A stretch of 64,000 nucleotides of DNA from an uncultured Eubacteriales bacterium (GTDB lineage: Bacteria > Bacillota > Clostridia > Oscillospirales > Acutalibacteraceae): assembly GCA_902491475.1 (NCBI GenBank), contig CABUHY010000011.1:1-64000 (forward strand), read 5' to 3'. The notes under the pieces are model-generated. The model ran no database searches and was not told the origin of the DNA. It saw only the letters and a list, made by a program, of their open reading frames with translations. This document shows, in pieces, positions 16,974-26,151 of this stretch. Each line of letters opens with the position of its first letter. Within the stretch, counting starts at the first letter, position 1. Both the position numbers and the translations under genes were made by a program.

Positions 16974-17002
16974 TTGAATAACGGCGTGCAATGTGGTACA
17001 AT
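16974..17002 (+). promoter_or_regulatory. Sigma-A promoter of the FRG-domain gene
   Basis: TTGAAT (16974-16979), 17-bp spacer, TACAAT (16997-17002). Transcription would start near 17009, so the ATG at 16993 cannot be the start codon. Confidence 0.75.
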
Positions 17003-17037
17003 ATTATGCAAATCATAAATCGGATAAGGTAAAAATT

Positions 17038-18009
17038 ATGCTTAAAGAAGACTCGCTGCGCTCTCAGTTTATTGAGAGGCTCGAAGACGCGCTCGACATA
17101 AATTTCGGCGTGTCGGAAATTAAAATAAATACCCTTGACGACTTCAAAACGGAGCTGTATGTTCCGTTTTTGCAGGGGAACGAGGTCTTTTATCGGGGCG
17201 AGAGGATAAACGCCTTTGAGCGCAGACTCATACCCACGCTGCTGCGGCAAAAGGCGGCTGAGCTCAAGGAGCTTGAGGTCGAAAAAACCTTGAATATCAA
17301 CGGCCGCTCGCTTTTCGATATGTATGTCGCAAAGGAACGGTTCTACGAGGTTTACAAACTGCTTTACGGCGATACGGACGCATATAAAATGTACAATATG
17401 ACCGCTCTCGCACAGCACTATCTTGATTTGAGCCCGTTCCTCGACTTTACAAAAAGCCTTTATGTTTCGCTTTCTTTTGCGATAAAGGGCAGGAGCACGG
17501 CGGACGAGGATTTTATAATTTACACGGTAAGGGACGCCTCGGGCAAGAACAGCTCTTCGGACATCGAACAGGCAAACGAATGGCTTGAAGGCTATAATGT
17601 AAATGTTATAAACATTGAGTTTTCGGCACATCTGAAAAAGCGTGCCCAAACGAGAAAATCTTTTGAAATCAAGAGCCCCGCAGAGATAATAGACGAGCTT
17701 AAAAACAGGGATATAGCAAGCGAATTCAAACGCTATGAGGAGAGTGCGCTGTCGCTTTCCCCGAGTGCAAAGCTAATAGACATTCCCACCAACGACCTTA
17801 TGAAATTTCAACAGGGAGTTTTCCTGCTTTTGGACGGCTTTAACCTCATCGATTCAAAGTACCTTACAAAAGACATCAGAGAGGACTTTGAAATCAAAAA
17901 ATACATAATAAACAAGGACTTGGTTCCCGAGCTTAACAAGCTGGTCGAAAATGACGCTCCGCAGTACAAATACGAGCGGCTGCTCAACATTTCCGCGGCG
18001 GTAAGATAA
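17038..18009 (+). CDS. FRG-domain protein of unknown function
   Basis: A 323-residue soluble protein. The FRG pattern is visible as FYRGE at 51-55, LIPTLLR at 64-70, ALAQHY at 123-128 and LDFT at 135-138, followed by a hydrophobic strand. FRG domains have no settled biochemistry; they often occur alone or near phage-defence and other accessory genes. The rest of the protein is unrecognised. The start at 17038 is fixed by the promoter position, although the ribosome binding site is weak. It is divergent from nifJ and alone in its transcript. It lies about 4 kb from the restriction-modification locus, so a defence role is possible but unproven. Confidence 0.75.
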   Translation: MLKEDSLRSQFIERLEDALDINFGVSEIKINTLDDFKTELYVPFLQGNEVFYRGERINAFERRLIPTLLRQKAAELKELEVEKTLNINGRSLFDMYVAKERFYEVYKLLYGDTDAYKMYNMTALAQHYLDLSPFLDFTKSLYVSLSFAIKGRSTADEDFIIYTVRDASGKNSSSDIEQANEWLEGYNVNVINIEFSAHLKKRAQTRKSFEIKSPAEIIDELKNRDIASEFKRYEESALSLSPSAKLIDIPTNDLMKFQQGVFLLLDGFNLIDSKYLTKDIREDFEIKKYIINKDLVPELNKLVENDAPQYKYERLLNISAAVR

Positions 18010-18023
18010 TTGTTGCGTTATAC

Positions 18024-18052
18024 TTGACTATACGGCGGTTTTAATATACAAT
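18024..18052 (+). promoter_or_regulatory. Sigma-A promoter of the corC-like/trpS unit
   Basis: TTGACT (18024-18029), 17-bp spacer, TACAAT (18047-18052). Confidence 0.75.
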
Positions 18053-18094
18053 AATAAAATATATTTTATTATTTAATAAGGAGAGTATTATTTT

Positions 18095-19468
18095 ATGGAT
18101 TCGGACCCTGCGGGCATTATACTGAAAATTGTTTTGCTGTTCGTGCTTATCCTGCTCAACGCTTTTTTTGCGATGAGCGAAATTGCCATAATCTCACTCA
18201 ATGACAACAAGATGGAGAAAATGGCGGAAGAGGGCGACAAAAAAGCAAAACAGGTATTGAAACTTACAGAGAATTCGAGCAATTTCCTATCAACAATTCA
18301 AATCGGCGTTACACTTGCGGGATTTTTGACAAGTGCCGCCGCATCACAGAGCTTTGCCGTGATGCTTGCCGAAAAAATAGCGTCAACCTCCGTTGTGAAC
18401 TATATTCCGGTCGGAGTTATCAACGCTGTATCGACGGTGCTTATTACGGTGATTATGTCTTATTTTTCACTTGTTCTCGGCGAGCTTGCACCTAAAAAGA
18501 TTGCAATGCAGAAGCCCGAAAAGGTGTCGTTTACGGTTGTACCCGTGCTCCTTTTCGTAAACAAAATCACTAAACCGTTTGTCAAGCTTCTTTCCGCTTC
18601 CACAAACGCCGTTGTCCGTATTTTCGGCATTGACCCCAATGCGGACGAAGAGGTTGTTACAGAGGAAGAAATAAGAATGATGGTTGATGTCGGTCAGGAA
18701 AAGGGCGTTATCGAGGATGTTCAGAAAGAGATGATAAACAACATCTTCGAGTTCGACGATATGGATGTCGGCGATATTATGACGCACCGTACCGATATGG
18801 ACTGCGTTGACGCCGAAGAGCCGCTTTGCGAAATCTCAAAAATGGCTATCGAATGCGGTCATTCGAGAATTCCCGTCTTTGAGGACGACCAGGACAATAT
18901 CATCGGTATCATTTATGTTAAGGATTTACTTAAATATGTCGGTTCGAGCCTGCCCAAGTCAAAGTCGATAAAGGACTTTATGCGTGAGGCGTACTATGTG
19001 CCCGAAACCAAGCATTGCAGCGAGCTTCTCAACGAAATGATTGAGAAACATATTCAGATGGCTGTCGTAGTCGACGAATACGGCGGAACTGCGGGTATTG
19101 TTACCTTTGAGGATGTTATCGAGTCCATTGTCGGCAATGTTCAGGACGAATACGACAACGAGGACGAGGAAATTTCACAGATAAACGAAACAACCTTTAC
19201 CGTTGACGGTATTACCGACATTGACGAGGTTGAGGAAAAACTCAATATTAAATTCCCCGAGGGAGACTATGACACTCTCGGCGGATTTATCATAAGCCGT
19301 CTCGGCTATCTTCCCAAGGAGTCGGACGAAAAGGACGAGGACGACAAACAGGATGTTGTGGAATACGAAAACATCAGGTTTACGGTTCTCAATGTCGAGG
19401 AACGCAGAATAGGCAAGGTTAAGGTCGAAATTCTGCCGAAGCCCGAACCCGAGGAAACGGAAGAATAA
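18095..19468 (+). CDS. CNNM/CorC-type membrane protein with CBS domains
   Basis: A 457-residue protein with the usual three-part build. The N-terminal CNNM (DUF21) domain covers about residues 1-195 with four hydrophobic segments and an LNAFFAMSEIA motif. A CBS pair follows at about 210-340, with HSRIPVFEDDQDNIIGIIYVKDLL-type sequence. The C-terminal CorC/HlyC transporter-associated domain is at about 360-445. Family members transport or regulate Mg2+ and Co2+; old hemolysin labels are misleading. It ends with an acidic tail and is followed 18 bp later by trpS, so the two are probably co-transcribed. Confidence 0.92.
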   Translation: MDSDPAGIILKIVLLFVLILLNAFFAMSEIAIISLNDNKMEKMAEEGDKKAKQVLKLTENSSNFLSTIQIGVTLAGFLTSAAASQSFAVMLAEKIASTSVVNYIPVGVINAVSTVLITVIMSYFSLVLGELAPKKIAMQKPEKVSFTVVPVLLFVNKITKPFVKLLSASTNAVVRIFGIDPNADEEVVTEEEIRMMVDVGQEKGVIEDVQKEMINNIFEFDDMDVGDIMTHRTDMDCVDAEEPLCEISKMAIECGHSRIPVFEDDQDNIIGIIYVKDLLKYVGSSLPKSKSIKDFMREAYYVPETKHCSELLNEMIEKHIQMAVVVDEYGGTAGIVTFEDVIESIVGNVQDEYDNEDEEISQINETTFTVDGITDIDEVEEKLNIKFPEGDYDTLGGFIISRLGYLPKESDEKDEDDKQDVVEYENIRFTVLNVEERRIGKVKVEILPKPEPEETEE

Positions 19469-19486
19469 TTTATCGGAGATGTAAAA

Positions 19487-20497
19487 ATGGAAAACCAGGA
19501 AAAGAAGAAAATAGTTTTAAGCGCAATTCAGCCTACGGGCACGCCGACTCTCGGCAACTACCTCGGAGCGCTTAAAAATTGGAAAACAATGGCGGACGAC
19601 TACGACTGCCTTTATGCGGTTGCCGACCTCCATTCAATAACGGTTCGCCCCGAGCCCGCCGATTTGAGAAGAAGAACGCTTGAAATGTACGCTCTTTTGT
19701 TGGCACTCGGTCTTGACCCCGAAAAGAACACGGTGTTCATTCAGAGTATGGTTCCCGAGCACGCACAGCTTGCATGGATACTTGACTGCTATACGCAGTT
19801 CGGCGAGGCTTCGAGAATGACTCAGTTTAAGGACAAGAGCGAAAAGCACCCCGACAATGTCAATGTCGGACTGTTTGCATATCCCGTTCTTATGGCTGCC
19901 GATATTCTGCTTTATCAGACCGATTTTGTTCCGATAGGCGTTGACCAGAAACAGCACCTTGAAATCACAAGGGATATTGCGGAGCGCTTTAACGGACTTT
20001 ACGGCAACACCTTTAAGCTTCCCGAGCCGTTTATCGGCAAGGCGGGCGCAAAGATTATGTCACTTCAGGAGCCGACAAAGAAAATGTCAAAGTCGGACAC
20101 AAATGTCAAGGGATTTATTTCCGTTCTTGACGACGACAGCGCGATTATGAAGAAAATCAAATCAGCCGTTACCGACAGCGAGGCAAAGGTTTATTACGGC
20201 GAGGGTAAGGACGGCGTAAACAACCTTATGGGAATTTATTCCTGCTGCACGGGAAAGACCTTTGAGGAAATCGAAAAAGAGTTTGACGGCAAGGGCTACG
20301 GCGACTTCAAGACGGCTGTCGGCGAGGCGGTGGTTGAAGAGCTTCGTCCGCTTAAAGAGGAATATGCAAGGCTTATCAACGATAAGGCATACCTTTACGA
20401 TTGCGCAAAGCTCGGAGCGGAAAAGGCAAGTTATTTCGCTTCAAGAACTCTTAAAAAGGCGATGAAAAAGGTCGGCTTTATTCAGATTGACAAATAA
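19487..20497 (+). CDS. trpS: Tryptophanyl-tRNA synthetase
   Basis: TrpRS charges tRNA-Trp with tryptophan. The 336-residue class I enzyme has the HIGH-equivalent PTGTPTLGNYLGAL near residue 15 and KMSKSD near residue 200, both typical. The gene lies 18 bp after the CorC-like gene and has a weak GGAGATG site. No T-box leader precedes it. A terminator follows about 20 bp after the stop. Confidence 0.97.
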   Translation: MENQEKKKIVLSAIQPTGTPTLGNYLGALKNWKTMADDYDCLYAVADLHSITVRPEPADLRRRTLEMYALLLALGLDPEKNTVFIQSMVPEHAQLAWILDCYTQFGEASRMTQFKDKSEKHPDNVNVGLFAYPVLMAADILLYQTDFVPIGVDQKQHLEITRDIAERFNGLYGNTFKLPEPFIGKAGAKIMSLQEPTKKMSKSDTNVKGFISVLDDDSAIMKKIKSAVTDSEAKVYYGEGKDGVNNLMGIYSCCTGKTFEEIEKEFDGKGYGDFKTAVGEAVVEELRPLKEEYARLINDKAYLYDCAKLGAEKASYFASRTLKKAMKKVGFIQIDK

Positions 20498-20518
20498 CAA
20501 TTCATAACATTCGACCAA

Positions 20519-20547
20519 GGCACTCGGAAATTTTCGGGTGCTTTTTT
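20519..20547 (+). terminator. Terminator of trpS
   Basis: GCACTCG-GAAA pairs with TTTT-CGGGTGC (one G-T pair), followed by six T. Confidence 0.85.
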
Positions 20548-20607
20548 ATATTGTAATGTGTATATATAATGCCGTAAACACAGCCGTAATTTCAATAAAA
20601 ATCACGA

Positions 20608-20635
20608 TTGACATACAACGGATTTGTGCTATCAT
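20608..20635 (+). promoter_or_regulatory. Sigma-A promoter of the MATE gene
   Basis: Perfect TTGACA (20608-20613), 16-bp spacer, TATCAT (20630-20635). Confidence 0.75.
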
Positions 20636-20662
20636 ATTTGCGTAAAAAAGGAAGTATGATAA

Positions 20663-22051
20663 ATGAGTGAAAATAAGAAACAGCTTGATATGCTGCACGG
20701 CTCGATATGGGGCAAGGTTCCCGTGTTTGTTCTGCCTGTGGCGGCAACGGCAATACTTGAACAGCTTTTCAACGCTTCGGATATAGCGGTAGTAGGTAAC
20801 TTTACGGGCGACCAGCGCACGGCGGCGGTTGCGGCGGTCGGAGCAAACAGCCCGATAATCAGCCTTATAGTAAACCTGTTTATAGGCGTTGCGCTCGGCG
20901 CAAATGTCGTAATCGCACACGCAGTCGGCAGGGGAGACAAAACCACCGTCAAAAAGGCGGTCCACACCTCTATGACCGTGGCGGTAATCGGCGGAATTAT
21001 CACGGCGATAGTCGGCGAGCTTGTTGCGGTGCCGCTCCTCGGCGTGCTCAATGTTCCCGAGGATGTTTTTCCGCTTGCACTGCTGTATTTGAGGATATAC
21101 CTTATCGGTATGCCCGTAATTCTTTTGTACAACTTTGAGGCGGCAATATTCAGGAGCGTGGGCGAAACAAAAATGCCCCTTGCCGCACTTGCGATTTCGG
21201 GCGCTTTGAATGTGGTGCTGAACCTCTTCTTCGTTGCGGTACTGCATATGACCGTAAACGGCGTTGCGATAGCCACGGTTATTTCAAATGCGGTAAGCTC
21301 GGTTATCTTATATTGCAAGCTCCGCAAGACAACGCAAGTCATTCATGTTGAACCGAAAAACTTCGGTATAGATATGTCAAGCCTCAAGCATATTTTGAGG
21401 ATAGGCTTGCCCGCAGGCGTACAGAGTGCGGTCTTTTCGGTGTCGAACATAGTTGTTCAGTCGGCTATAAACAGCCTCGGCACCGTTGTAATGGCGGCTT
21501 CGAGTGCGGCGTTCAATATTGAGGTAATAACCTATGATATACTCAACGCCTTCAGTCAGGCGTGTACGACCTTTGTCGGTCAAAACTACGGCGCAGGCGA
21601 GATAAAGCGCTGTAAAAAAACGCTTGCCGTGTGCCTTATCGAGGGCGGAATTACACTCGGCACGGCGGCGGTGCTTGTGCTTGTGTTCGGCAAAAACCTG
21701 CTTGCGATTTTCAATAACGACCCCGAGGTTATCGAAATAGGCTACATAAGGCTTATGCTGATACAGATTTCGCATCTTTTGAGCCTGCTTTACGAGGTTA
21801 TGTCGGGATATATGAGAGGATTCGGCATATCGTTTGTGCCCGCAGTGCTGACAATGCTCGGCGTGTGCGGAACGAGGATTTGCTGGATACGGTGGGTGTT
21901 CCCGATAAATCCGACCTTCAAAACCATTATGATTGTTTACCCCGTAAGCCTTGCGATAACGGCTTTGCTGATACTGACATCGCTTCTATGCACACATCCT
22001 GCCAAAAAGCGCCTGAAAAAACAAGCTGCGCAGCAGGAACAGACGGTATAA
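20663..22051 (+). CDS. MATE-family efflux transporter
   Basis: A 462-residue integral membrane protein with about twelve hydrophobic segments in two halves, the normal MATE layout. The segments LPVAATAILEQLFNASDIAVVG and NYGAGEIKRCKKT are family-like. MATE carriers export cations, drugs or toxic organic compounds in exchange for Na+ or H+. The exact substrate is unknown. The gene stands alone between its own promoter and a very strong terminator, and has an AAGGAAG ribosome binding site. The C terminus is basic and cytoplasmic. Confidence 0.93.
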   Translation: MSENKKQLDMLHGSIWGKVPVFVLPVAATAILEQLFNASDIAVVGNFTGDQRTAAVAAVGANSPIISLIVNLFIGVALGANVVIAHAVGRGDKTTVKKAVHTSMTVAVIGGIITAIVGELVAVPLLGVLNVPEDVFPLALLYLRIYLIGMPVILLYNFEAAIFRSVGETKMPLAALAISGALNVVLNLFFVAVLHMTVNGVAIATVISNAVSSVILYCKLRKTTQVIHVEPKNFGIDMSSLKHILRIGLPAGVQSAVFSVSNIVVQSAINSLGTVVMAASSAAFNIEVITYDILNAFSQACTTFVGQNYGAGEIKRCKKTLAVCLIEGGITLGTAAVLVLVFGKNLLAIFNNDPEVIEIGYIRLMLIQISHLLSLLYEVMSGYMRGFGISFVPAVLTMLGVCGTRICWIRWVFPINPTFKTIMIVYPVSLAITALLILTSLLCTHPAKKRLKKQAAQQEQTV

Positions 22052-22071
22052 AACATACGGTGAATATTATA

Positions 22072-22108
22072 AAAACAAGACCTCTGACATTGTCAGAGGT
22101 CTTGTTTT
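22072..22108 (+). terminator. Terminator of the MATE gene
   Basis: A perfect 17-bp stem AAAACAAGACCTCTGAC and its complement around loop ATT, ending in TTTT. Confidence 0.95.
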
Positions 22109-22124
22109 GGTATAAATGCAATTT

Positions 22125-22860
22125 CACCTTGTAGGGCGGGGGCTTGCTCCCGCCGTTAACAGCGCCCTTACTGGCGAGTGAAAAATGAAGAATGAAGACT
22201 GAAAAATTTCGGGTGCTTCGCACGGATTGGAATTTATATCATATCGTAGGGGCGAACTGTGTTCGCCCGCTTTTAATGTCTGTAGAAATTTGGCGGGCGA
22301 CCGCAGGTCACCCCTACGGGTCGCATGTTGCCTTATCGGGTAGGGCGGGGGCTTGCTCCCGCCGCTATTTTATATCAAATTTTCGTTATCTCTCCCTCAG
22401 TCATTTTTTAGAAGAAAAATGACAGCCTTGCCCTCTTGCGGTGCCCGATTTTGTAAATGCGGCTTGGAGCACCGCACAAAATCGACCGCTACGCCAACAG
22501 ATGCTCCCTTTATCCGCCACCGGCGGCGGTCGCATATGTTGCCCGTCAGAGGGAGCCTTTGTTTGTAAGCAATTTGGAGTTTGATATAAGCCGAAAGTTG
22601 TTATATACACGCAAATTTCCACGGCAGGAGCAAGCCTCTGCCCTACGGCGTCGTCGATTGCTCCGTATCGTTCGCAACAGCTTTTGGCTGTCTCTCACTC
22701 GCTACGCAACTTCTCCTTTTCCGCAAAAATCACGCTCGGCTCGCCTGCTCGGTTGTAAACGCCCTCCCGACGGCTCACTGTCGCTACCAATTTTTGCGGA
22801 TTTTGGACAGCCGCAAGGGCTGTCCCTACGATATGATATAAATTGAAGTCCGTGCGAAGC
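22125..22860. repeat. Large intergenic repeat mosaic
   Basis: About 735 bp without a supported gene. In order: GGGCGGGGGC-TTG-CTCCCGCC (22134-22155), a GGGGCGAAC/GTTCGCCC palindrome (22248-22270), a GGGCGACC/GGTCACCCC palindrome (22292-22315), a second GGGGGCTTGCTCCC (22341-22366), a unit of about 165 bp (22390-22558) repeated inverted at 40517-40680, a further GGCAGGAGC unit, a unit of about 155 bp (22648-22801) repeated three more times, and GGACAGCC-GCAAG-GGCTGTCC (22804-22825). Many units end in CCCTACG. Confidence 0.8.
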
Positions 22861-22908
22861 ACTCACAATTTTTCACTTTTAATTTTTTATTCTGCATTTT
22901 TCATTTTT

Positions 22909-24564
22909 TTATTCCCTGTTTACAAGATATTCCATACCCTTTTTATATCCCTCGAAGCCGAGGCCGATATAGTGCTCCTCGCAGGCAAGACCCGCGTATG
23001 AAATATGGCGGAACGCTTCACGCTCGTTGATGTCGGAAATGTGTATCTCGACCGCAGGCAGACCCACGGCTTTAAGAGCGTCAAGTATTGCAACACTTGT
23101 GTGCGTGTATGCGGCGGGGTTTATGACAATGCCGTAAGTGCCGTCGAAATACGCCTTTTGAATACGGTCAACTATGTCACCCTCGTGGTTCGATTGGAAG
23201 CACTCGACCTCACAGCCGAGCTCCTTTGCCCATTCGCCGATACTGTCCGTGAGCGTTTTATAGTTTTGTTTTCCGTAAATTTTCGGCTCCCTGATGCCGA
23301 GCATATTTATGTTGGGTCCGTTGATTACAAGTATTTTTCTCATTTTGCCGTCAATCCTTTCAAGTATTTCCGTCGCAACCTCTTCCACCGTGCCGTTGCC
23401 GTCAACCTCAAAATCGCAGAATTCTCTGTAAAGCGGCAGACGGAATTTGTACATATCCTCAAGCGAATTTGCCTGCGAGAGCGGACGGTTATCCGTCGGC
23501 AAAACGGAAATATCACGGTTGATGAAAACGACAACGGAATTTTGGCGCACAGCGTCAAAATTATCCTCGTTTGTGACAACTCCGCCGCCCGTTGCGATCA
23601 CCTTTCCGCTTAATTTGCACAGGTCGCAGACAGCCTCGTTTTCTATTTTGCGAAAGGTCTTTTCGCCGTACTTTTTTATAACGGCGGCAGGGGTCGTGCC
23701 GCCGATGTGCTCCGACTCCTCATCGGTGTCAAGGAACTCTCTGCCCGTTTTTTCTGCCAGAAAAGTGCCTACCGAGGTCTTGCCTGAACCCGGCATACCG
23801 ACTAAAACGATGTTTTTCATATCGGTTGAGACCTTTTTGAGAATTTTCTCCGTTATGCTGTCGTCAATCGCTCTGTCAAAGAAAATCTCGCTTGCCCTTT
23901 TAGCCTGTGCAACAAGCATTGAAAGCCCCGAAAAGGCAGGTATATCAAGCTTTTCGGCGTCCAAAACAAGCTTCGTTTTCTGAGGATTGTAAATTATATC
24001 AAATACTGCCGTAAGATGTGTAAAGTCTGTAAGCTTTACAGGCGAAACAAGGTTTTTCGGATACATTCCGACGGGGGTCGTGTTCACGATTATGTCGGCG
24101 TCGGCGTGATTTTTAATGTTTTGGTAGTTGTTTTCGCCGCTTCGTGAAATACTGACCGTTTCCCGAGCTCCGAGGTCCGCAATGACCGCCTTGACCGCAA
24201 GGGACGCACCGCCCGTACCGAGTACCAAAACCTTTTTGCCGCCGAAATTTATTCCGCTGCGCTTTACCGTGTAGTAAAAGCCGTAGTAATCGGTGTTGTC
24301 TCCGAAAAGAGTGCCGTCGCTTCGACGCACTACCGTGTTGACGCTTCCGATTTTCTTTGCGTTTTCAGAAATTTCGTCAAGGTAGGGCATAACCTCCTTT
24401 TTATAGGGGATGGTAACATTTATGCCGTTCCAATCGCCGTGCTTTATAAATTCTTCGAGCTTGTTCTTTTTAACCTCGAAAAGACGGTATTCGTAATCCC
24501 CGAGCATTGAATGAATTTGCGGGGAGAAGCTGTGTCCCAATTTTTCGCCTAAAAGTCCGTACAT
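22909..24564 (-). CDS. Trifunctional AroE-AroK-AroQ fusion of the shikimate pathway
   Basis: One 551-residue frame joins three enzymes. Residues 1-245 are shikimate dehydrogenase: SFSP at 12-15, NVTIPYK at 49-55 with catalytic Lys55, GDNTD at 88-92, and the NADP loop GTGGAS at 116-121. Residues 249-405 are shikimate kinase: Walker A GMPGSGKT at 256-263, DTD at 279-281 and GGG at 326-328. Residues 408-551 are type II dehydroquinate dehydratase: GPNINMLG at 416-423, catalytic Tyr430 and His460, and INPAAYTHTS at 481-490. Met249 and Met408 are former start codons in frame. Steps 3, 4 and 5 of the pathway are thus linked. An AAAGGAAC site precedes the ATG. No frame break is seen. Confidence 0.95.
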   Translation of the reverse strand: MYGLLGEKLGHSFSPQIHSMLGDYEYRLFEVKKNKLEEFIKHGDWNGINVTIPYKKEVMPYLDEISENAKKIGSVNTVVRRSDGTLFGDNTDYYGFYYTVKRSGINFGGKKVLVLGTGGASLAVKAVIADLGARETVSISRSGENNYQNIKNHADADIIVNTTPVGMYPKNLVSPVKLTDFTHLTAVFDIIYNPQKTKLVLDAEKLDIPAFSGLSMLVAQAKRASEIFFDRAIDDSITEKILKKVSTDMKNIVLVGMPGSGKTSVGTFLAEKTGREFLDTDEESEHIGGTTPAAVIKKYGEKTFRKIENEAVCDLCKLSGKVIATGGGVVTNEDNFDAVRQNSVVVFINRDISVLPTDNRPLSQANSLEDMYKFRLPLYREFCDFEVDGNGTVEEVATEILERIDGKMRKILVINGPNINMLGIREPKIYGKQNYKTLTDSIGEWAKELGCEVECFQSNHEGDIVDRIQKAYFDGTYGIVINPAAYTHTSVAILDALKAVGLPAVEIHISDINEREAFRHISYAGLACEEHYIGLGFEGYKKGMEYLVNRE

Positions 24565-24634
24565 ACTGTTGTTCCTTTTGCTTGATTTTTTCTTATTCTA
24601 TCACATTTTTTGCGAAAATAAAAGCAGATTATTT

Positions 24635-24911
24635 GGCTGAGTGTTCATAAGGAAGTATTGGTTTCTCGCATAAAAATTTATTATGCCTTTGTCGGAAATC
24701 CTCGCAAGGCGGCAGCCTTGCTTCGTTTTCCTACTTCTGCATAAAAGAATTTTTATAGCTACGAAACTGCAACGCACTTCAAAATAATATATTTTTGATA
24801 CAAGAAAAGGCAACCCCCACAGATAATGCCGGCGCATATCTGTGGGGGTTAACGAATTATTGTGCGAAAAGATGTTGTTTTGAAGCAAAACTGCCTTATG
24901 AACACTCAGCC
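24635..24911. mobile_element. MITE-like 277-bp element, copy 1
   Basis: It starts GGCTGAGTGTTCATAAGGA and ends with the inverse of that sequence (terminal inverted repeats of about 22 bp, one mismatch). A second copy of the same length and orientation lies at 38609-38885; ten differences give about 96% identity. Inside are a 14-bp perfect stem ending AACCCCCACAGATA and a GCAAGGC/GCCTTGC hairpin. No transposase is encoded, and target duplications are not clear. It separates dnaJ from the aro fusion gene. Confidence 0.8.
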
Positions 24912-24936
24912 TTCTCATCTGCTTTATTTTTGTGAA

Positions 24937-26088
24937 TTATTTCTTTTTCTTGCCGAAGAAGCCTTTTTTCTCCTCGGATATTCTGCTCGAATTTCCGTTA
25001 AGCTCCTGCTGAAGCTGTTTGAGAAGCTCCTTTTGCTTTTCGTTGAGGTCTTTCGGAACATCGACGATAACTCTTACAAGCTCGTCGCCCTTGCCTCTGC
25101 CGTTAAGGGTCTGAATACCCTTGTTGCGAAGCTTAAACACATCGCTCGACTGGGTTCCTGCGGGAACATGGTATTTAACCTTGCCCTCAAGCGTCGGCAC
25201 TTCAAGCTCGCAGCCGAGAGCCGCCTCGGGATATGTTATGTGCATTTCAACCCAGACATTGTAGCCCTCACGCTCGAAAATCGGGTGCGGACGGACATTT
25301 ACAACAACTCTGAGGTCGCCTGCGGGTCCGCCGTTTATGCCCTTGTTGCCCTGACCCCTTGCGTTGATGACCTGACGGTCGTCGATACCTGCGGGGATGC
25401 TTATTTCAATCGTTGACGGCTTTCTTATCCTGCCTGCTCCGTGACATTTTTTACAGGGATTGTCGATAACCGTTCCCTTACCGTTACAGCGTGAGCACGC
25501 CTTTTGGGTTTGGATAACGCCGAACGGGGTTCTCTGCTGTGAAGTAACCTGACCCTTGCCGTGACATTCGGGGCAGGTCTTGGGCGAGGTTCCGGGTGCC
25601 GCACCGCTTCCGTGACATTCGTCGCAGACATCGATTTTCATCGTGTCGACCGTGCGCTTACAGCCCTTTGCCGCCTCTTCAAATGAAATGGTAACGCTTG
25701 CCTGCGTGTCCGAGCCTCTCTGCGGAGCGTTGGGATTTGAGCGTCCGCCGAAGCCGCCGAAACCGCTTCCTCCGAACATACTTCCGAGAATGTCTCCGAG
25801 GTCGAAGTCCATACCGCCGAAGCCTCCGCCGTAACCGCCCTGACCTGCGCCGTAGTTGGGGTCAACTCCCGCGTGGCCGAATTGGTCGTAGCGTGCTTTT
25901 TTATCGGCGTCCGAGAGAACTTCATACGCTTCGTTAGCCTCCTTGAACTTCTCCTCGGCTTCCTTGTCGCCGGGATGAAGGTCGGGGTGGTACTTCTTGG
26001 CAGTCTGCCTGTATGCTTTTTTTATCTCGTCCTCCGTTGCGTTTCTGTCAACGCCGAGGACTTCGTAATAATCTCTTTTATCAGCCAT
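24937..26088 (-). CDS. dnaJ: Chaperone DnaJ
   Basis: DnaJ delivers unfolded proteins to DnaK and stimulates its ATPase. The 383-residue protein has the full type I build: J domain at 1-70 with the HPD motif at 34-36, a Gly/Phe-rich linker at about 78-120, four CxxCxGxG zinc repeats at about 150-225, and two substrate-binding beta domains. The last residues EEKKGFFGKKKK form a basic tail. It is the last gene of the hrcA-grpE-dnaK-dnaJ operon, 63 bp after dnaK. The 277-bp repeat element lies just beyond its stop and may supply the transcript end. Confidence 0.97.
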   Translation of the reverse strand: MADKRDYYEVLGVDRNATEDEIKKAYRQTAKKYHPDLHPGDKEAEEKFKEANEAYEVLSDADKKARYDQFGHAGVDPNYGAGQGGYGGGFGGMDFDLGDILGSMFGGSGFGGFGGRSNPNAPQRGSDTQASVTISFEEAAKGCKRTVDTMKIDVCDECHGSGAAPGTSPKTCPECHGKGQVTSQQRTPFGVIQTQKACSRCNGKGTVIDNPCKKCHGAGRIRKPSTIEISIPAGIDDRQVINARGQGNKGINGGPAGDLRVVVNVRPHPIFEREGYNVWVEMHITYPEAALGCELEVPTLEGKVKYHVPAGTQSSDVFKLRNKGIQTLNGRGKGDELVRVIVDVPKDLNEKQKELLKQLQQELNGNSSRISEEKKGFFGKKKK

Positions 26089-26151
26089 ATTCTATCTCCG
26101 AAATAATGGGGATACGGGAGAAGTGTACGCTCCTCCCGTTTTATCGTTTAA

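Noticed and set aside
16966..17649. 227-codon minus-strand frame over the FRG gene
   Set aside because: The plus-strand frame has a promoter, FRG motifs and normal composition; the minus frame is Arg-rich and lacks recognisable features.
20546..21342. Long minus-strand frames across the MATE gene
   Set aside because: Both are antisense shadows of a clear membrane transporter and lack start sites.
24601..24918. Minus-strand frame of about 80 codons inside the 277-bp element, also present in the second copy
   Set aside because: No ribosome binding site. The sequence is explained by the repeat and its hairpins, and the frame differs at both ends between copies.
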